Source: JBBDMC01 sp963826055
Lineage (GTDB): Bacteria > Pseudomonadota > Alphaproteobacteria > Rhizobiales > Kaistiaceae
Assembly: GCA_963826055.1 (NCBI GenBank)
Contig: CAWGVO010000018.1
Span: forward strand, 382,275 to 446,274
Direction of reading: 5' to 3'
Length of the DNA: 64,000 nt
How positions within the stretch are numbered: the first letter of the stretch is position 1; each line of letters starts with the position of its first letter. The translations under genes and the position numbers were made by a program. Of this stretch, positions 1 to 8,876 are shown one piece after another. The notes beneath the pieces were generated by a model. The model was not told the origin of the DNA. It saw only the letters and a list, made by a program, of their open reading frames with translations, and ran no database searches.

Positions 1-1
1 C

Positions 2-532
2 GGATGTCAGGCCATTGCGATATTCTGTCAGGCGATGCCCTCATTCTGGACGGGCTTGCTGATGATCATGCTGTTCGCCGTGAAGTTGCGTGTCCTGCCG
101 GTATCCGGCAACGAGACGTGGAAGCATTTCATCATGCCCAGCCTCGCGCTCGGGCTGTTCGTCATGCCCGTGTTGATGCGGCTGACGCGGGCCGGCATGG
201 TCGAGGCGCTCTCGGCCGACTATGTGCGTACCGCCAGGGCAAAGGGGCTCCGTCGTGGCAAGATCCTGTTCAAGCACGCGCTGAGGAACGGCATTCTGCC
301 GGTGGTGTCGGTGTCGGCGGTTGAGCTCGGTTTCCTGTTCGGTGGCACCGTGATCATCGAGACCGTATTTTCACTGAACGGTATCGGCCAGCTTGCCTGG
401 AACAGCATCGTCCGGTCCGACTTTCGCGTCGTGCAGGCCATCGTCATGATCGTCGCGGTGGTATTCGTTGGCCTCAATCTTGCTGCCGACTTCATCAACG
501 CTTTTCTGGATCCGCGAATCCGCCGGGAATGA
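2..532 (+). CDS. Peptide ABC transporter permease, DppB/OppB type (5' partial)
   Basis: C-terminal part of an inner-membrane permease of a peptide/nickel-type ABC importer. The frame is open from base 2, so the gene begins outside the window; the visible 176 residues are about the last half of a family member of roughly 315 residues. Visible are several hydrophobic segments, the EAA-type ATPase-docking loop (YVRTARAKGLRRGKI) and the usual C-terminal phrase FLDPRIRRE. The next permease starts three bases after the stop, so this is one operon with the DppC-like and dual ATPase genes that follow. The substrate cannot be told from the permease. An internal ATG at base 35 is not the true start, because homology-like sequence (AMPSFW) runs across it. 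Confidence 0.9.
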   Translation, partial: GCQAIAIFCQAMPSFWTGLLMIMLFAVKLRVLPVSGNETWKHFIMPSLALGLFVMPVLMRLTRAGMVEALSADYVRTARAKGLRRGKILFKHALRNGILPVVSVSAVELGFLFGGTVIIETVFSLNGIGQLAWNSIVRSDFRVVQAIVMIVAVVFVGLNLAADFINAFLDPRIRRE

Positions 533-535
533 ACG

Positions 536-1420
536 TTGGCCTACGCTTCGACCGATGAGGTGACGGTTTCCGTGCGCTCCGGTTTTTCCCGGGCCGCACG
601 CAATCCCAGTTTTGTCATCGGCGCCGTCATTTGCCTGGCCTTCCTGTTCGTGGCCGTGTTCGCCGACCAACTGGCGCCCTACAGCCCCTACTCCCAGAGC
701 CTGCTCAACCGCTTCAAGCCGCCGTTCTGGTATGCTGGCGCGAATCTCGATCACGTCCTCGGCACGGACGCGTACGGCCGCGACTACCTGTCGCGGCTGA
801 TATACGGGGCCCGGATTTCAATCATGGTCGGCGTCGGGGCGGCGACGGTCGGGGGCATCATCGGGACCACGATGGGCGTTCTCGCCGGATACTTTCGCGG
901 CTGGACCGACTCGGTGATCTCCTTCCTGATCGCTTCGCGGCTCGCAATTCCGGGGCTGCTTTTCGCGCTTGCGGTGCTGCAGCTCACGGGGCCCGGCCTC
1001 GGCATCGTCATTCTGGTGCTCGCCCTCACCCACTGGGACCGGTTCGCGGTGGTGATGCGGACCGCGACCCTGCAGGTGCGCTCTCTGGACTATGTCGTCC
1101 GGGCCCGGGCGATGGGCGCCTCGACGCCCCGCATCCTGCTGCGTGAAATCTTCCCCAACGTCCTTGGAAGTTTCATCGTCGTCTTCACCTTCGAGATCGC
1201 GCAGACGCTGCTCGCGGCGGCCATGCTCAGCTTCCTCGGACTCGGTCTGCAGCCGCCCACGCCCTCGTGGGGCCTGATGATGTCAGAGGGCCGCTCGTGG
1301 ATGCTCACCCATCCGTGGCTGATAACCATCGCCGGCTCCACCCTGATGCTGCTGATCCTCGGCATCAACCTGGTCGGCGATGCGCTCCGCGATCTGCTTG
1401 CGCCGGAAGGAAAAGCATGA
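536..1420 (+). CDS. Peptide ABC transporter permease, DppC/OppC type
   Basis: Second inner-membrane permease (294 residues) of the first peptide-type importer. It has the N-terminal OppC-like segment with one membrane helix, followed by the transport domain. Typical phrases are GTDAYGRDYLSRLIYGAR after the first periplasmic loop, the EAA loop YVVRARAMGAS and the closing NLVGDALRDLLAP. The start is a TTG three bases after the upstream stop, and no ATG or GTG is better placed, so translation is probably coupled to the upstream permease. Its TGA overlaps the ATG of the ATPase gene (ATGA), which confirms the operon. Length is normal for the family. Confidence 0.93.
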   Translation: MAYASTDEVTVSVRSGFSRAARNPSFVIGAVICLAFLFVAVFADQLAPYSPYSQSLLNRFKPPFWYAGANLDHVLGTDAYGRDYLSRLIYGARISIMVGVGAATVGGIIGTTMGVLAGYFRGWTDSVISFLIASRLAIPGLLFALAVLQLTGPGLGIVILVLALTHWDRFAVVMRTATLQVRSLDYVVRARAMGASTPRILLREIFPNVLGSFIVVFTFEIAQTLLAAAMLSFLGLGLQPPTPSWGLMMSEGRSWMLTHPWLITIAGSTLMLLILGINLVGDALRDLLAPEGKA

Positions 1421-3468
1421 CGGGCGACGCACCGGTGGTCGAAGTAAAGGACCTGTCGGTGAGCTTCCCCGGCGTACCGGGAACATTGAAGGCCGTGCGG
1501 AACGTGAGCTTCAGCGTCGCGCGCGGCGAAACTCTGTGCATCGTCGGGGAAAGTGGCTGTGGCAAATCGCTCACCGCCCTCTCCCTGCTCGACCTGCTGC
1601 CGGCGGGTGCGCGGAAATCGGGTGAGATACGCTTATCGGGAACCGATCTGTCGGCGATGGGGCTGAGCCAGATCGAGGACATCCGTGGCAGCCGGGTCAG
1701 CATGATCTTCCAGGACCCGATGACGGCGCTCAATCCCGTCTACACGATCGGCAACCAGCTTCTTGAAATCTTTCAGCGGCACCATCCGGGCTCGCGCGGC
1801 GGCGAGGCGATGCGGCGCGCCGTATCGCTCCTTCAGTTCTGCGGCATTTCCGACCCCGAGGCCCGCCTTCGCCAATACCCCCACCAACTTTCCGGAGGCC
1901 TGCGCCAGCGTGCCATGATCGCGATGGCGCTGATGAACAATCCCGAACTGCTGGTCGCCGACGAGCCGACCACGGCACTCGATGCGACGATCCAGTTCGA
2001 AATTCTCGACCTCCTGCGCCGCATCCAGCGCGAATTCCAGTCGTCGATCATCCTGATTACCCACGACCTCGGCATCGTTCGCCGCTTCGCCGACCGGGTG
2101 CTCGTGATGTACGCCGGCGAGGTCGTCGAGGCATCCGCCGTCGACGAGTTGTTCAGGTGGCCGCGACACCCGTACACGCGCGCCCTGATCTCCTGCATTC
2201 CCGGATACGAGGAGCCGGGCGACAGGCTGGGTTACTTGCCCGGCACAGTGCCGTCGCTGGTGGGAGAGCTAAGCGGCTGTCAGTTCCGCGGGCGATGTTC
2301 CGTCGCCGAGCCCCATTGCAGCGAAGCGATCCCGGTGCGGCCAATCGGAGAGCGCGGTTATTTCCGTTGCATCCATCCCGAGCCGCCATCGGCGCAGCCC
2401 ATGCAGCCGCACGCGGAGGCGCGGCCGGTCCGTGAGACGGAGCACGCCGACGTACCGGCGATCGCCCTCAGGGATGTTGCCAAGCACTATGCGGTAAAGG
2501 CCGGGATATTTTCCCCGACGCGCCGCCTCGATGCCTTGCGTGGTGTCAGCCTGGAGGTGGAGCGCGGCGGCATCCTCGGTGTGGTCGGCGAAAGCGGCTG
2601 CGGAAAGTCGACCCTCGCCCGGCTGATGCTCGGCCTTGAATTGCCGAGCGAGGGGAGCGCGCGGGTCTATGGGCGAGACCTCGGCGAGATGGGACGAATA
2701 GAACGCTCACGCATGATTCAACCGGTGTTCCAGGATCCCTATTCGTCCCTCAATCCGCGCCAGACGATCGAAACGCTCATCGGCAAGGCGCTCAGCATCC
2801 ACGATGTCGGAACGGGCCCCGAACGCGAGCAAAAGATCACCGAGGTCATGGACAAATGCGGTCTGGCGCGTCGCCTGAGGCACGCGTATCCGGCGCAGCT
2901 TTCGGGCGGACAACGGCAGCGGGTCGCGATCGCAAGCGCGCTGATCCTGCGTCCCGATATCGTCGTCTGCGACGAACCGACGAGCGCGCTTGACGTCTCC
3001 GTGCAGGCGCAGGTGCTCAACCTGCTGCAGAGCCTTCAGGGCGAGTTTGGCCTGACCTACGTGCTGATCAGCCATGACCTTGCCGTCGTTCGCCACATGG
3101 CGAAGAGGGTCATCGTGATGTACCTCGGCAAGGTGGTCGAGGAGGGACCGGCGGAGGAGGTATTCGGGCACCCGCGCCACCCCTATTCCGAGCGGCTGCT
3201 CAAGACCTCAACCTCGCTGACCTTCGACGATGATGGCGAGCGCAGCCCGACGAAAGCGAGCGAGTTTCCCAATCCGCTCTCCCCACCAAGCGGTTGCAGC
3301 TACCACCCGCGATGTCCGCACGCGCAGGCGATCTGCCGGGAGCAGGCGCCACCGGTCTGGTCAGAGAACGGCGTTTCGGTTGCTTGTCATTTCCACCTTG
3401 CGACCGCGGCAGCCTTGCCTGATCCGCATCTTCAGGGGCATCCCGCGCCGGCGGCGAGCCGGCACTAG
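1417..3468 (+). CDS. Fused dual ATP-binding subunit of peptide ABC transporter (DppD-DppF fusion)
   Basis: A 683-residue cytoplasmic protein carrying both nucleotide-binding domains of a peptide importer in one chain. The first domain has Walker A GESGCGKS at about residues 44-51, signature LSGGLRQR near 158 and Walker B VADEPTTALD near 180. The second has Walker A GESGCGKS near 391, LSGGQRQR near 494 and Walker B CDEPTSALD near 516. Each half ends with a cysteine-containing oligopeptide/dipeptide transporter C-terminal region (CQFRGRCSVAEPHC and CSYHPRCPHAQAIC). The ATG overlaps the TGA of the permease gene. The open frame extends upstream to 1267 but that part is the shadow of the permease. 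Fused ATPases of this kind are known (GsiA-like); a second independent example lies at 22220-23962. Confidence 0.95.
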   Translation: MTGDAPVVEVKDLSVSFPGVPGTLKAVRNVSFSVARGETLCIVGESGCGKSLTALSLLDLLPAGARKSGEIRLSGTDLSAMGLSQIEDIRGSRVSMIFQDPMTALNPVYTIGNQLLEIFQRHHPGSRGGEAMRRAVSLLQFCGISDPEARLRQYPHQLSGGLRQRAMIAMALMNNPELLVADEPTTALDATIQFEILDLLRRIQREFQSSIILITHDLGIVRRFADRVLVMYAGEVVEASAVDELFRWPRHPYTRALISCIPGYEEPGDRLGYLPGTVPSLVGELSGCQFRGRCSVAEPHCSEAIPVRPIGERGYFRCIHPEPPSAQPMQPHAEARPVRETEHADVPAIALRDVAKHYAVKAGIFSPTRRLDALRGVSLEVERGGILGVVGESGCGKSTLARLMLGLELPSEGSARVYGRDLGEMGRIERSRMIQPVFQDPYSSLNPRQTIETLIGKALSIHDVGTGPEREQKITEVMDKCGLARRLRHAYPAQLSGGQRQRVAIASALILRPDIVVCDEPTSALDVSVQAQVLNLLQSLQGEFGLTYVLISHDLAVVRHMAKRVIVMYLGKVVEEGPAEEVFGHPRHPYSERLLKTSTSLTFDDDGERSPTKASEFPNPLSPPSGCSYHPRCPHAQAICREQAPPVWSENGVSVACHFHLATAAALPDPHLQGHPAPAASRH

Positions 3469-3483
3469 GAGGCGGACGAGCGC

Positions 3484-4641
3484 ATGCAACCGATCAGGGT
3501 GAGCGCCAACTTCGAGGCCGGGCACATAAAGGTGGTCGATTGCAGCGATCCCGCCAACATCAGGCTCGAGCTCCTCAGAGACAACGCTGCGGACTTCAAG
3601 CTCTCCTTCTACTTCCGGCTGACAGGCGCCAGGGACAAGGACTGCGTCATTCGGATCGTGAACGCCACCATCGAACGGCGTCTGCCGGAGCGCCTGGCGT
3701 CAATCCCGGATCCGTTCACCGGCTACCGGGCATGCGCCACCTACGACCGCAAGAACTGGTTCAGGGTCGATACCGAGTTCGATGACACGGTGCTCACCAT
3801 TCGCGTGAAGCCAAAGGCGAACGCCATCTATCTCGCGCATTTCCCGCCCTATTCGCTTGAACGCACGGCCGACCTCGTCGCCGAGGTGGCCGCCGCGCCC
3901 AACACCGACGTCACGGTCATCGGCGAGAGCGTGGAGGGACGCGAGATCGACCTCATGCAGATCGGCGAAGCCGGCCCCGACAAGAAGAAGATCTGGTTCC
4001 TGACGCGCCAACACCCGGTCGAGACGCAGGGCCCCTTCTTCATCGAGGGCATGGTGAGGCGGCTCCTCGATACCGGCGATCCGCTGGTTCGGCATCTTCT
4101 CAGCAAGGCCGTCTTCTATGTCGCGCCGTGCATCAACCCGGACGGCGCTTTCCGCGGCAACACCAGGACCAACGCCGTCGGCGTCAATCTTAATCGCGAG
4201 TGGTCCGACCCCAGCCGCGACAAGGCCCCCGAGATATTTCACCTGCGCAACAAGATGCTGGAGATCGGCTGCGACTTCATGCTCGACGCCCACTCGGATG
4301 CCGAGCTGCCGTACAATTGGGTTGTCGGGCCGAGCGGAATCCCGGCCACACAGCCGCATTGGGACGACCTTCAGGAGCGCTTCCGCAACGCGTTCATGCG
4401 GGCCAATCCGGACTACCGGACCGGAAAGCCGCGGCCCGGCAGCGAAAAGAGCGACGCCCGGCTCTTCATGAGCTGGTACTGGGTGGCAGAGCAGTTCCGG
4501 TGCTTCACCATATTGCTCGAGCTGGTCTACAAGGATGCCGAGGACATGGTCGACGAGGTCACCGGCTTCACGCCGCAGCGCTGCATGGCCCTCGGGCGTG
4601 CCAGCCTCGATGCGTTGAACGCGATCATCGACGACCTCTAG
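3484..4641 (+). CDS. M14-family zinc carboxypeptidase, cytosolic carboxypeptidase-like
   Basis: A 385-residue protein without a signal peptide, so probably cytoplasmic. It has an N-terminal beta-rich domain (about residues 1-125) like that of cytosolic carboxypeptidases, followed by the M14 catalytic domain. Zinc ligands are visible as HPVE (His177 and Glu180) and the His of DAHSD (about 270); the catalytic Glu lies in LLELVYKD (about 346). The conserved INPDGAFRGN and GVNLNREW substrate-binding phrases are present. Known relatives trim C-terminal residues from peptides or amidated conjugates; the substrate here is unknown. It follows the peptide importer ATPase by 15 bases, suggesting that imported oligopeptides or amino-acid conjugates are hydrolysed after uptake. 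Confidence 0.88.
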   Translation: MQPIRVSANFEAGHIKVVDCSDPANIRLELLRDNAADFKLSFYFRLTGARDKDCVIRIVNATIERRLPERLASIPDPFTGYRACATYDRKNWFRVDTEFDDTVLTIRVKPKANAIYLAHFPPYSLERTADLVAEVAAAPNTDVTVIGESVEGREIDLMQIGEAGPDKKKIWFLTRQHPVETQGPFFIEGMVRRLLDTGDPLVRHLLSKAVFYVAPCINPDGAFRGNTRTNAVGVNLNREWSDPSRDKAPEIFHLRNKMLEIGCDFMLDAHSDAELPYNWVVGPSGIPATQPHWDDLQERFRNAFMRANPDYRTGKPRPGSEKSDARLFMSWYWVAEQFRCFTILLELVYKDAEDMVDEVTGFTPQRCMALGRASLDALNAIIDDL

Positions 4642-4670
4642 GACGAGCGCCTCATACAAGGAAAACGGCG

Positions 4671-5589
4671 ATGGACAAGGATACGGTCAACTGGCGAGGC
4701 CCGATGACGGCCATCGTCACTCCCTTCTCCGAAGGCGGCAGCATCGACGAGCACCTGTTCCATCGCGTCGTCGAGCAGCAGATCCGCGACGGCGTGACCG
4801 GGATCGTCGTCGGCGGCTGCACGGGCGAGTTCTGGGCCATGAGCCACGCCGAGCGAAAGCACCTGCATCGCTTGTGTGTGGCGATCGTCGATCACCGCGT
4901 GCCGGTCATCGCCGGAACATCGGCGGTGCAGACCAGGGATGCGATCGACCTCACCGCGGACGCACAGGAAGCAGGCTGCGACGGCGCGATGGTGATGCCG
5001 CCCTGGTTCGTCAAATTGCCGGCCGCCGACATCATCGCGCACTACAAGGCGATCTCGGACGCAGTCAGCCTTTCCGCTGATGGCCTATAACATCCCCTCT
5101 TCCAACACCAACGCGCTCTTGCCCGACACGGTCGACCGCCTCGCGGACCTGGAAACGGTGGTCGCGATCAAGGAGAGCTCTTTCGACTATCGCAACTTTG
5201 CCAAGACAGCGATGCGTGTCGCCGATCGGCTTCGCATCTTCGGCCCGATCGGGCTCTTCGGCCATTCGGCCATTCAGCTCGGCGCCTGCGGATCGGTCGG
5301 CGTAATGCATCATTTCTGGGGCCGCGGGCCCACCGAACTGAATGACGCCTTCTTCAACGGCGATTTCGACACGGCCCTCCGCCTTCAACGAACGTCCGAG
5401 GCGCTGTTCGACCTGCTGACGGCCAATGGCCGCAACATGTACGCTTCGATCAAGTCCTGCATGCAGATCGTCGGCAATTCCGGCGGCTTCCCGCGGCGTC
5501 CGTTGCTGCCGTGCGGGCCGGACGACGAGCGCCTTCTGCGCAAGGGCCTGGAAAAGCTGGGCCTCGGCCGCATGCCGGAGGTCGCGTGA
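4671..5589 (+). pseudogene. DapA-family (dihydrodipicolinate synthase-like) aldolase/lyase, one-base frameshift
   Basis: A TIM-barrel Schiff-base aldolase of about 305 residues interrupted by one frame change. It starts at ATG 4671 after an AAGGA site and has the GCTGEF substrate loop. Frame one runs to VSL and then goes wrong; frame two resumes at ATG 5080 with MAYNIPSSN (the conserved YNxP tyrosine) and VAIKESS (the Schiff-base lysine). Removing one T from the TTT run at 5071-5073 gives an uninterrupted VSLPLMAYN. The family includes dihydrodipicolinate synthase, keto-deoxy-sugar acid aldolases, hydroxyproline-pathway deaminase and aromatic hydratase-aldolases; the following aldehyde dehydrogenase fits several of these. 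Either a sequencing error or a very recent inactivation. Confidence 0.9.
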
Positions 5590-5668
5590 AATCCGCCCGC
5601 ATTGACGTTCCAAATAGCCGAAGGCTAATTTCGCCCACAGCCTGACCAGAGAGAGCGACACCCCCGAA

Positions 5669-7123
5669 ATGCAGACCGGAGCACAGTGGATCGGCAAGGA
5701 ATGGCTGGTTGCACCCAGCCAGGCCTCGGCGGAAAGCGTCAGTCCCGCAACCGGTGAGGTCGTGGGCAAGGTTCCGTTCGGCGGGCGGGCGGAAGCCCAG
5801 GCCGCGATCGCGGCGGCGCGCGACGCTTTCGACCACAGCGCCTGGTCCCAGTCTCCGCGGTTGCGCGCCGAGGTGATGTTTCAGGTTTGCGACATCATCG
5901 ACAGTCGCGCCGACAAGATCGCCCGCATCCTCAGCTTCGAGACCGGGAAGCTCCTGAAGGTCGCGCGGATCGAGCTCGCGGCGCTGACGTCGGAAATGCG
6001 TTACTACGCCGGTCTGGTGCGAGCGCTATCCGGTCGCGTGATCGAGGTCGGGCCTGGCCAATACTCGTTGCTGCTGCGCGAGCCGGCGGGCGTCGCCGGC
6101 ATCATCGTGCCCTGGAACGCGCCCGGAATCCTGCTCGCCCGCTCCCTCGGACCGGCGATGGCCGTCGGCTGCACGACCGTTCTGAAGCCGGCGTCCCAAT
6201 CGACGCTCTTCCACACCGCGGTCATGGAGTGCTTCCGCGAGGTCGACCGGTTACCTCCGGGCGTCGTCAATTCCGTTTCGGAAGTCGGGATCGAGGCCTC
6301 GCAGGAAATCGTCCGCTCGGCCGATGTCGACGTGATCAGCTACACCGGCAGTTCCAAGGTCGGCAAACAGATCATGGCCGACGCGGCAGCCACCCTGAAA
6401 CGGCTGGTCCTCGAGCTTGGCGGCAAGGCGCCGGCGATCATCCTCGAGGACGCGGACCTTGACGTCGCCATCCCGAAGCTGGCGGCCGCGGGCATGATCC
6501 TGTGCGGTCAGCAATGCACCGCGGTCAACCGTGTGCTGGTCGTGGAGCCGATCTACAAAAAGGTCGTGGAGGCCCTGTCGCACGCGTTGGCTTCCATGAA
6601 GGTCGGTCACATCGATCGCGACGAGACCGAGCTCGGTCCGATGATCAACCGTGCCAGCCGCGATCGGATCGACCGGCTGGTCGGCGAAGCGGAGGGCATG
6701 GGCAGGGCCATTCTTCGCGGCAGGCCCCTTGGCGACGGCTTCGCTGCCGGCGCCTACCAGCAACCGAGCCTGATCTCGGTCGAGGATCCGAACTCGCATT
6801 TCGTACAGGAAGAGTTCTTCGGGCCGGTGGTCAATATCGAGATGGTCTCCGACGACGCGGACGCTGTTCGCAAGGCAAACGCCACGCGCTACGGGCTGTC
6901 GGCCAGCGTGTGGACGCGGGACCTGGCGCGCGCCCATCGCCTGGCGCGGACCATCAAGTCGGGCACCGTGTGGATCAACGACCACAATCGCCTTATCCCC
7001 GAGGTCGAGACGGGCGGGCGTGGCGATAGCGGCATCGGGCGCCTCCACGGCGTCGAGGGTCTCAACGAGTTCCTTGAGACGAAACACGTCTTTCAGGATC
7101 ACGGCGCCCCAATTCAACCGTAG
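5669..7123 (+). CDS. NAD(P)-dependent aldehyde dehydrogenase
   Basis: Soluble aldehyde dehydrogenase of 484 residues, normal for the superfamily, oxidising an aldehyde to a carboxylate. The general-base glutamate lies in LELGGKAP (about residue 249) and the catalytic cysteine in GQQCTAV (Cys283). The cofactor region IIVPWNAPG and the EEFFGPV phrase are also intact. The ATG is preceded by a GAGAGAG purine run. It sits between a DapA-family lyase and a ThDP-dependent enzyme, both of which can release aldehydes, so it likely acts on their product. The precise aldehyde (a semialdehyde or an aromatic aldehyde) cannot be assigned. Confidence 0.94.
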   Translation: MQTGAQWIGKEWLVAPSQASAESVSPATGEVVGKVPFGGRAEAQAAIAAARDAFDHSAWSQSPRLRAEVMFQVCDIIDSRADKIARILSFETGKLLKVARIELAALTSEMRYYAGLVRALSGRVIEVGPGQYSLLLREPAGVAGIIVPWNAPGILLARSLGPAMAVGCTTVLKPASQSTLFHTAVMECFREVDRLPPGVVNSVSEVGIEASQEIVRSADVDVISYTGSSKVGKQIMADAAATLKRLVLELGGKAPAIILEDADLDVAIPKLAAAGMILCGQQCTAVNRVLVVEPIYKKVVEALSHALASMKVGHIDRDETELGPMINRASRDRIDRLVGEAEGMGRAILRGRPLGDGFAAGAYQQPSLISVEDPNSHFVQEEFFGPVVNIEMVSDDADAVRKANATRYGLSASVWTRDLARAHRLARTIKSGTVWINDHNRLIPEVETGGRGDSGIGRLHGVEGLNEFLETKHVFQDHGAPIQP

Positions 7124-7171
7124 AGCGGCAACTCCCCAGGCCTGGGCCTCCTGCGGACAGAAAGGATTTTC

Positions 7172-8845
7172 GTGCCTGGGAATTCAGGGAAGACCGTCGC
7201 GGACGAGTTGTTCCGCATTCTCGCGGAACGCGGTGTCGAGTTCCTGTTCGCAAATGCGGGTACGGACTTTTCGCCGATCATCGAGGCCCTCGCGAAGGCC
7301 GAGACACTGGGAACGCCCACTCCGCGCCCGGTGACCGTGCCGCACGAAGCCATCGCCGTGTACATGGCGCAAGGCTACTACCTGATGACCGAGCGGCCGC
7401 AGAGCGTGATGGTCCACGTCAATGTGGGCACCGCCAATGCGCTGGGCGGTCTCATCAACCTTGCGCGTGCGAACATCCCGGTGCTGATGTTTGCCGGGCG
7501 GACTCCGCTTGTCGAGCAGGGGCTGGCGGGCGCGCGGGACCGCAATATCCAATGGGCCCAGGAGGCTTTCGACCAGGCCGGCATGCTCCGCGAGTACATG
7601 AAGTGGGATTATGAGTTGCGGAACGCGGTGCAATTGGAGGACGTGCTCAACCGGGCCATCCAGGTGGCGATGAGCGAGCCGCGCGGTCCGGTGTACATTT
7701 CGCTGCCGCGAGAGGTTCTTGCCTTTCCCGCGGTCGAAGCGCCGGGACAGTTCCCCGTCGTGCCGTCTAACGCCGCCCCCGACCCTGCCTACATCACCAG
7801 GATCGCCGAGTGGGTTCGGGCCGCCAGGTCGCCGCTCGTCATAACCTCCGGAATGAAGCGGGGTGATACGGGGTTGGGCAAGTTTGCCGAAACCTACGGC
7901 ATTCCGGTGCTGCACCACGTGCCGCAACACAACGCCCTCGACGGCGACCACCCTTGCAACATCGGCCTCGGCCCTTCGCGGGCAACGATCGAAGCCGACC
8001 TTATCCTGGTTCTGGAGTGCGACGTCCCCTGGATACCCTCTCTCGAAACCCTGAGGGAGGACTGCAAGGTCGTTCACGTCGGGCCCGATCCGAGCTTTGA
8101 ATCCTATCCTCTGCGCGTATTCAGGTCTGACCTTGCCTTGCGCTCGAGCGGCGCTCTTGCGCTGGAGGCCCTGAGCCGGGAGCTGGGCAAGCCGAACGGG
8201 CCCTTTGCGCAAGACATCTCCGCACGCCGGGAACGCATCGCGGTTCTGCGGGCGCAGATGCTTGCTGCCGCCGAAGCGGCGCTGAACGAGCCGGGGCTGC
8301 CATCAGCGCTGGTGACGCGGACGCTGAGCGAGGTGAGTGGTGACGATTGCATCTACGTCTCCGACTATTCGCTGCTGCAGCCATACCTCGGCAACCTCAA
8401 GCCCGGACAGTATATCGGCATGAGCCCCTCCGGCGCTCTTGGCTGGGGCATGGGGGTGGCGCTCGGCGTCAAGCTCGCCTCGCCGGAGAGCCTCGTGGTG
8501 GCGGGGGTGGGCGACGGGTCATATTTCTTCAGCGAGCCGCTCGCTGCCCACCACCTTTCGCGGGCGGAGAACCTTCCGACCCTCACCGTCATCTACAACA
8601 ACCGGCGGTGGGGCGCCGTCGAAAACGCCGTTCGCCGGCTTCATCCCGACGGGTACGCCATGAGCAGCAACCACCCGCCACTCACGATGCTTGAACCATC
8701 GCCGGATTTCGAGAAGCTGGTGGAAGTCGTGGGCGGCGCCGGATTTCGGGTCGACAGCCGCGATCAGTTGCGCCCGACGCTTGCCCGCGCGGTCGACGCG
8801 GTTCGCGATGGCCGGCAGGCCGTCGTCAACGTCCTCGTGAACTGA
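7172..8845 (+). CDS. Thiamine diphosphate-dependent enzyme (acetolactate synthase / benzoylformate decarboxylase-like)
   Basis: A 557-residue ThDP enzyme of the acetolactate synthase-like fold. Frame and Shine-Dalgarno spacing (GAAAGGA) support the GTG at 7172. The pyrimidine domain has the activating glutamate in VPHEAIAVYMAQGYY (about residue 58). The C-terminal pyrophosphate domain carries the GDGS-(about 27 residues)-N motif as GVGDGSYFF followed by NRRWGAVE. The reaction is probably decarboxylation of a 2-oxo acid or a carboligation. Placed after an aldehyde dehydrogenase and before a UbiD gene, a 2-oxo-acid decarboxylase role is attractive: the released aldehyde would be oxidised by the neighbour. 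Acetolactate synthase itself is less likely because no small subunit is adjacent. Confidence 0.88.
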   Translation: MPGNSGKTVADELFRILAERGVEFLFANAGTDFSPIIEALAKAETLGTPTPRPVTVPHEAIAVYMAQGYYLMTERPQSVMVHVNVGTANALGGLINLARANIPVLMFAGRTPLVEQGLAGARDRNIQWAQEAFDQAGMLREYMKWDYELRNAVQLEDVLNRAIQVAMSEPRGPVYISLPREVLAFPAVEAPGQFPVVPSNAAPDPAYITRIAEWVRAARSPLVITSGMKRGDTGLGKFAETYGIPVLHHVPQHNALDGDHPCNIGLGPSRATIEADLILVLECDVPWIPSLETLREDCKVVHVGPDPSFESYPLRVFRSDLALRSSGALALEALSRELGKPNGPFAQDISARRERIAVLRAQMLAAAEAALNEPGLPSALVTRTLSEVSGDDCIYVSDYSLLQPYLGNLKPGQYIGMSPSGALGWGMGVALGVKLASPESLVVAGVGDGSYFFSEPLAAHHLSRAENLPTLTVIYNNRRWGAVENAVRRLHPDGYAMSSNHPPLTMLEPSPDFEKLVEVVGGAGFRVDSRDQLRPTLARAVDAVRDGRQAVVNVLVN

Positions 8846-8876
8846 AGTCAAAAAACAAAAGCGGGAGTTTCTGGGG

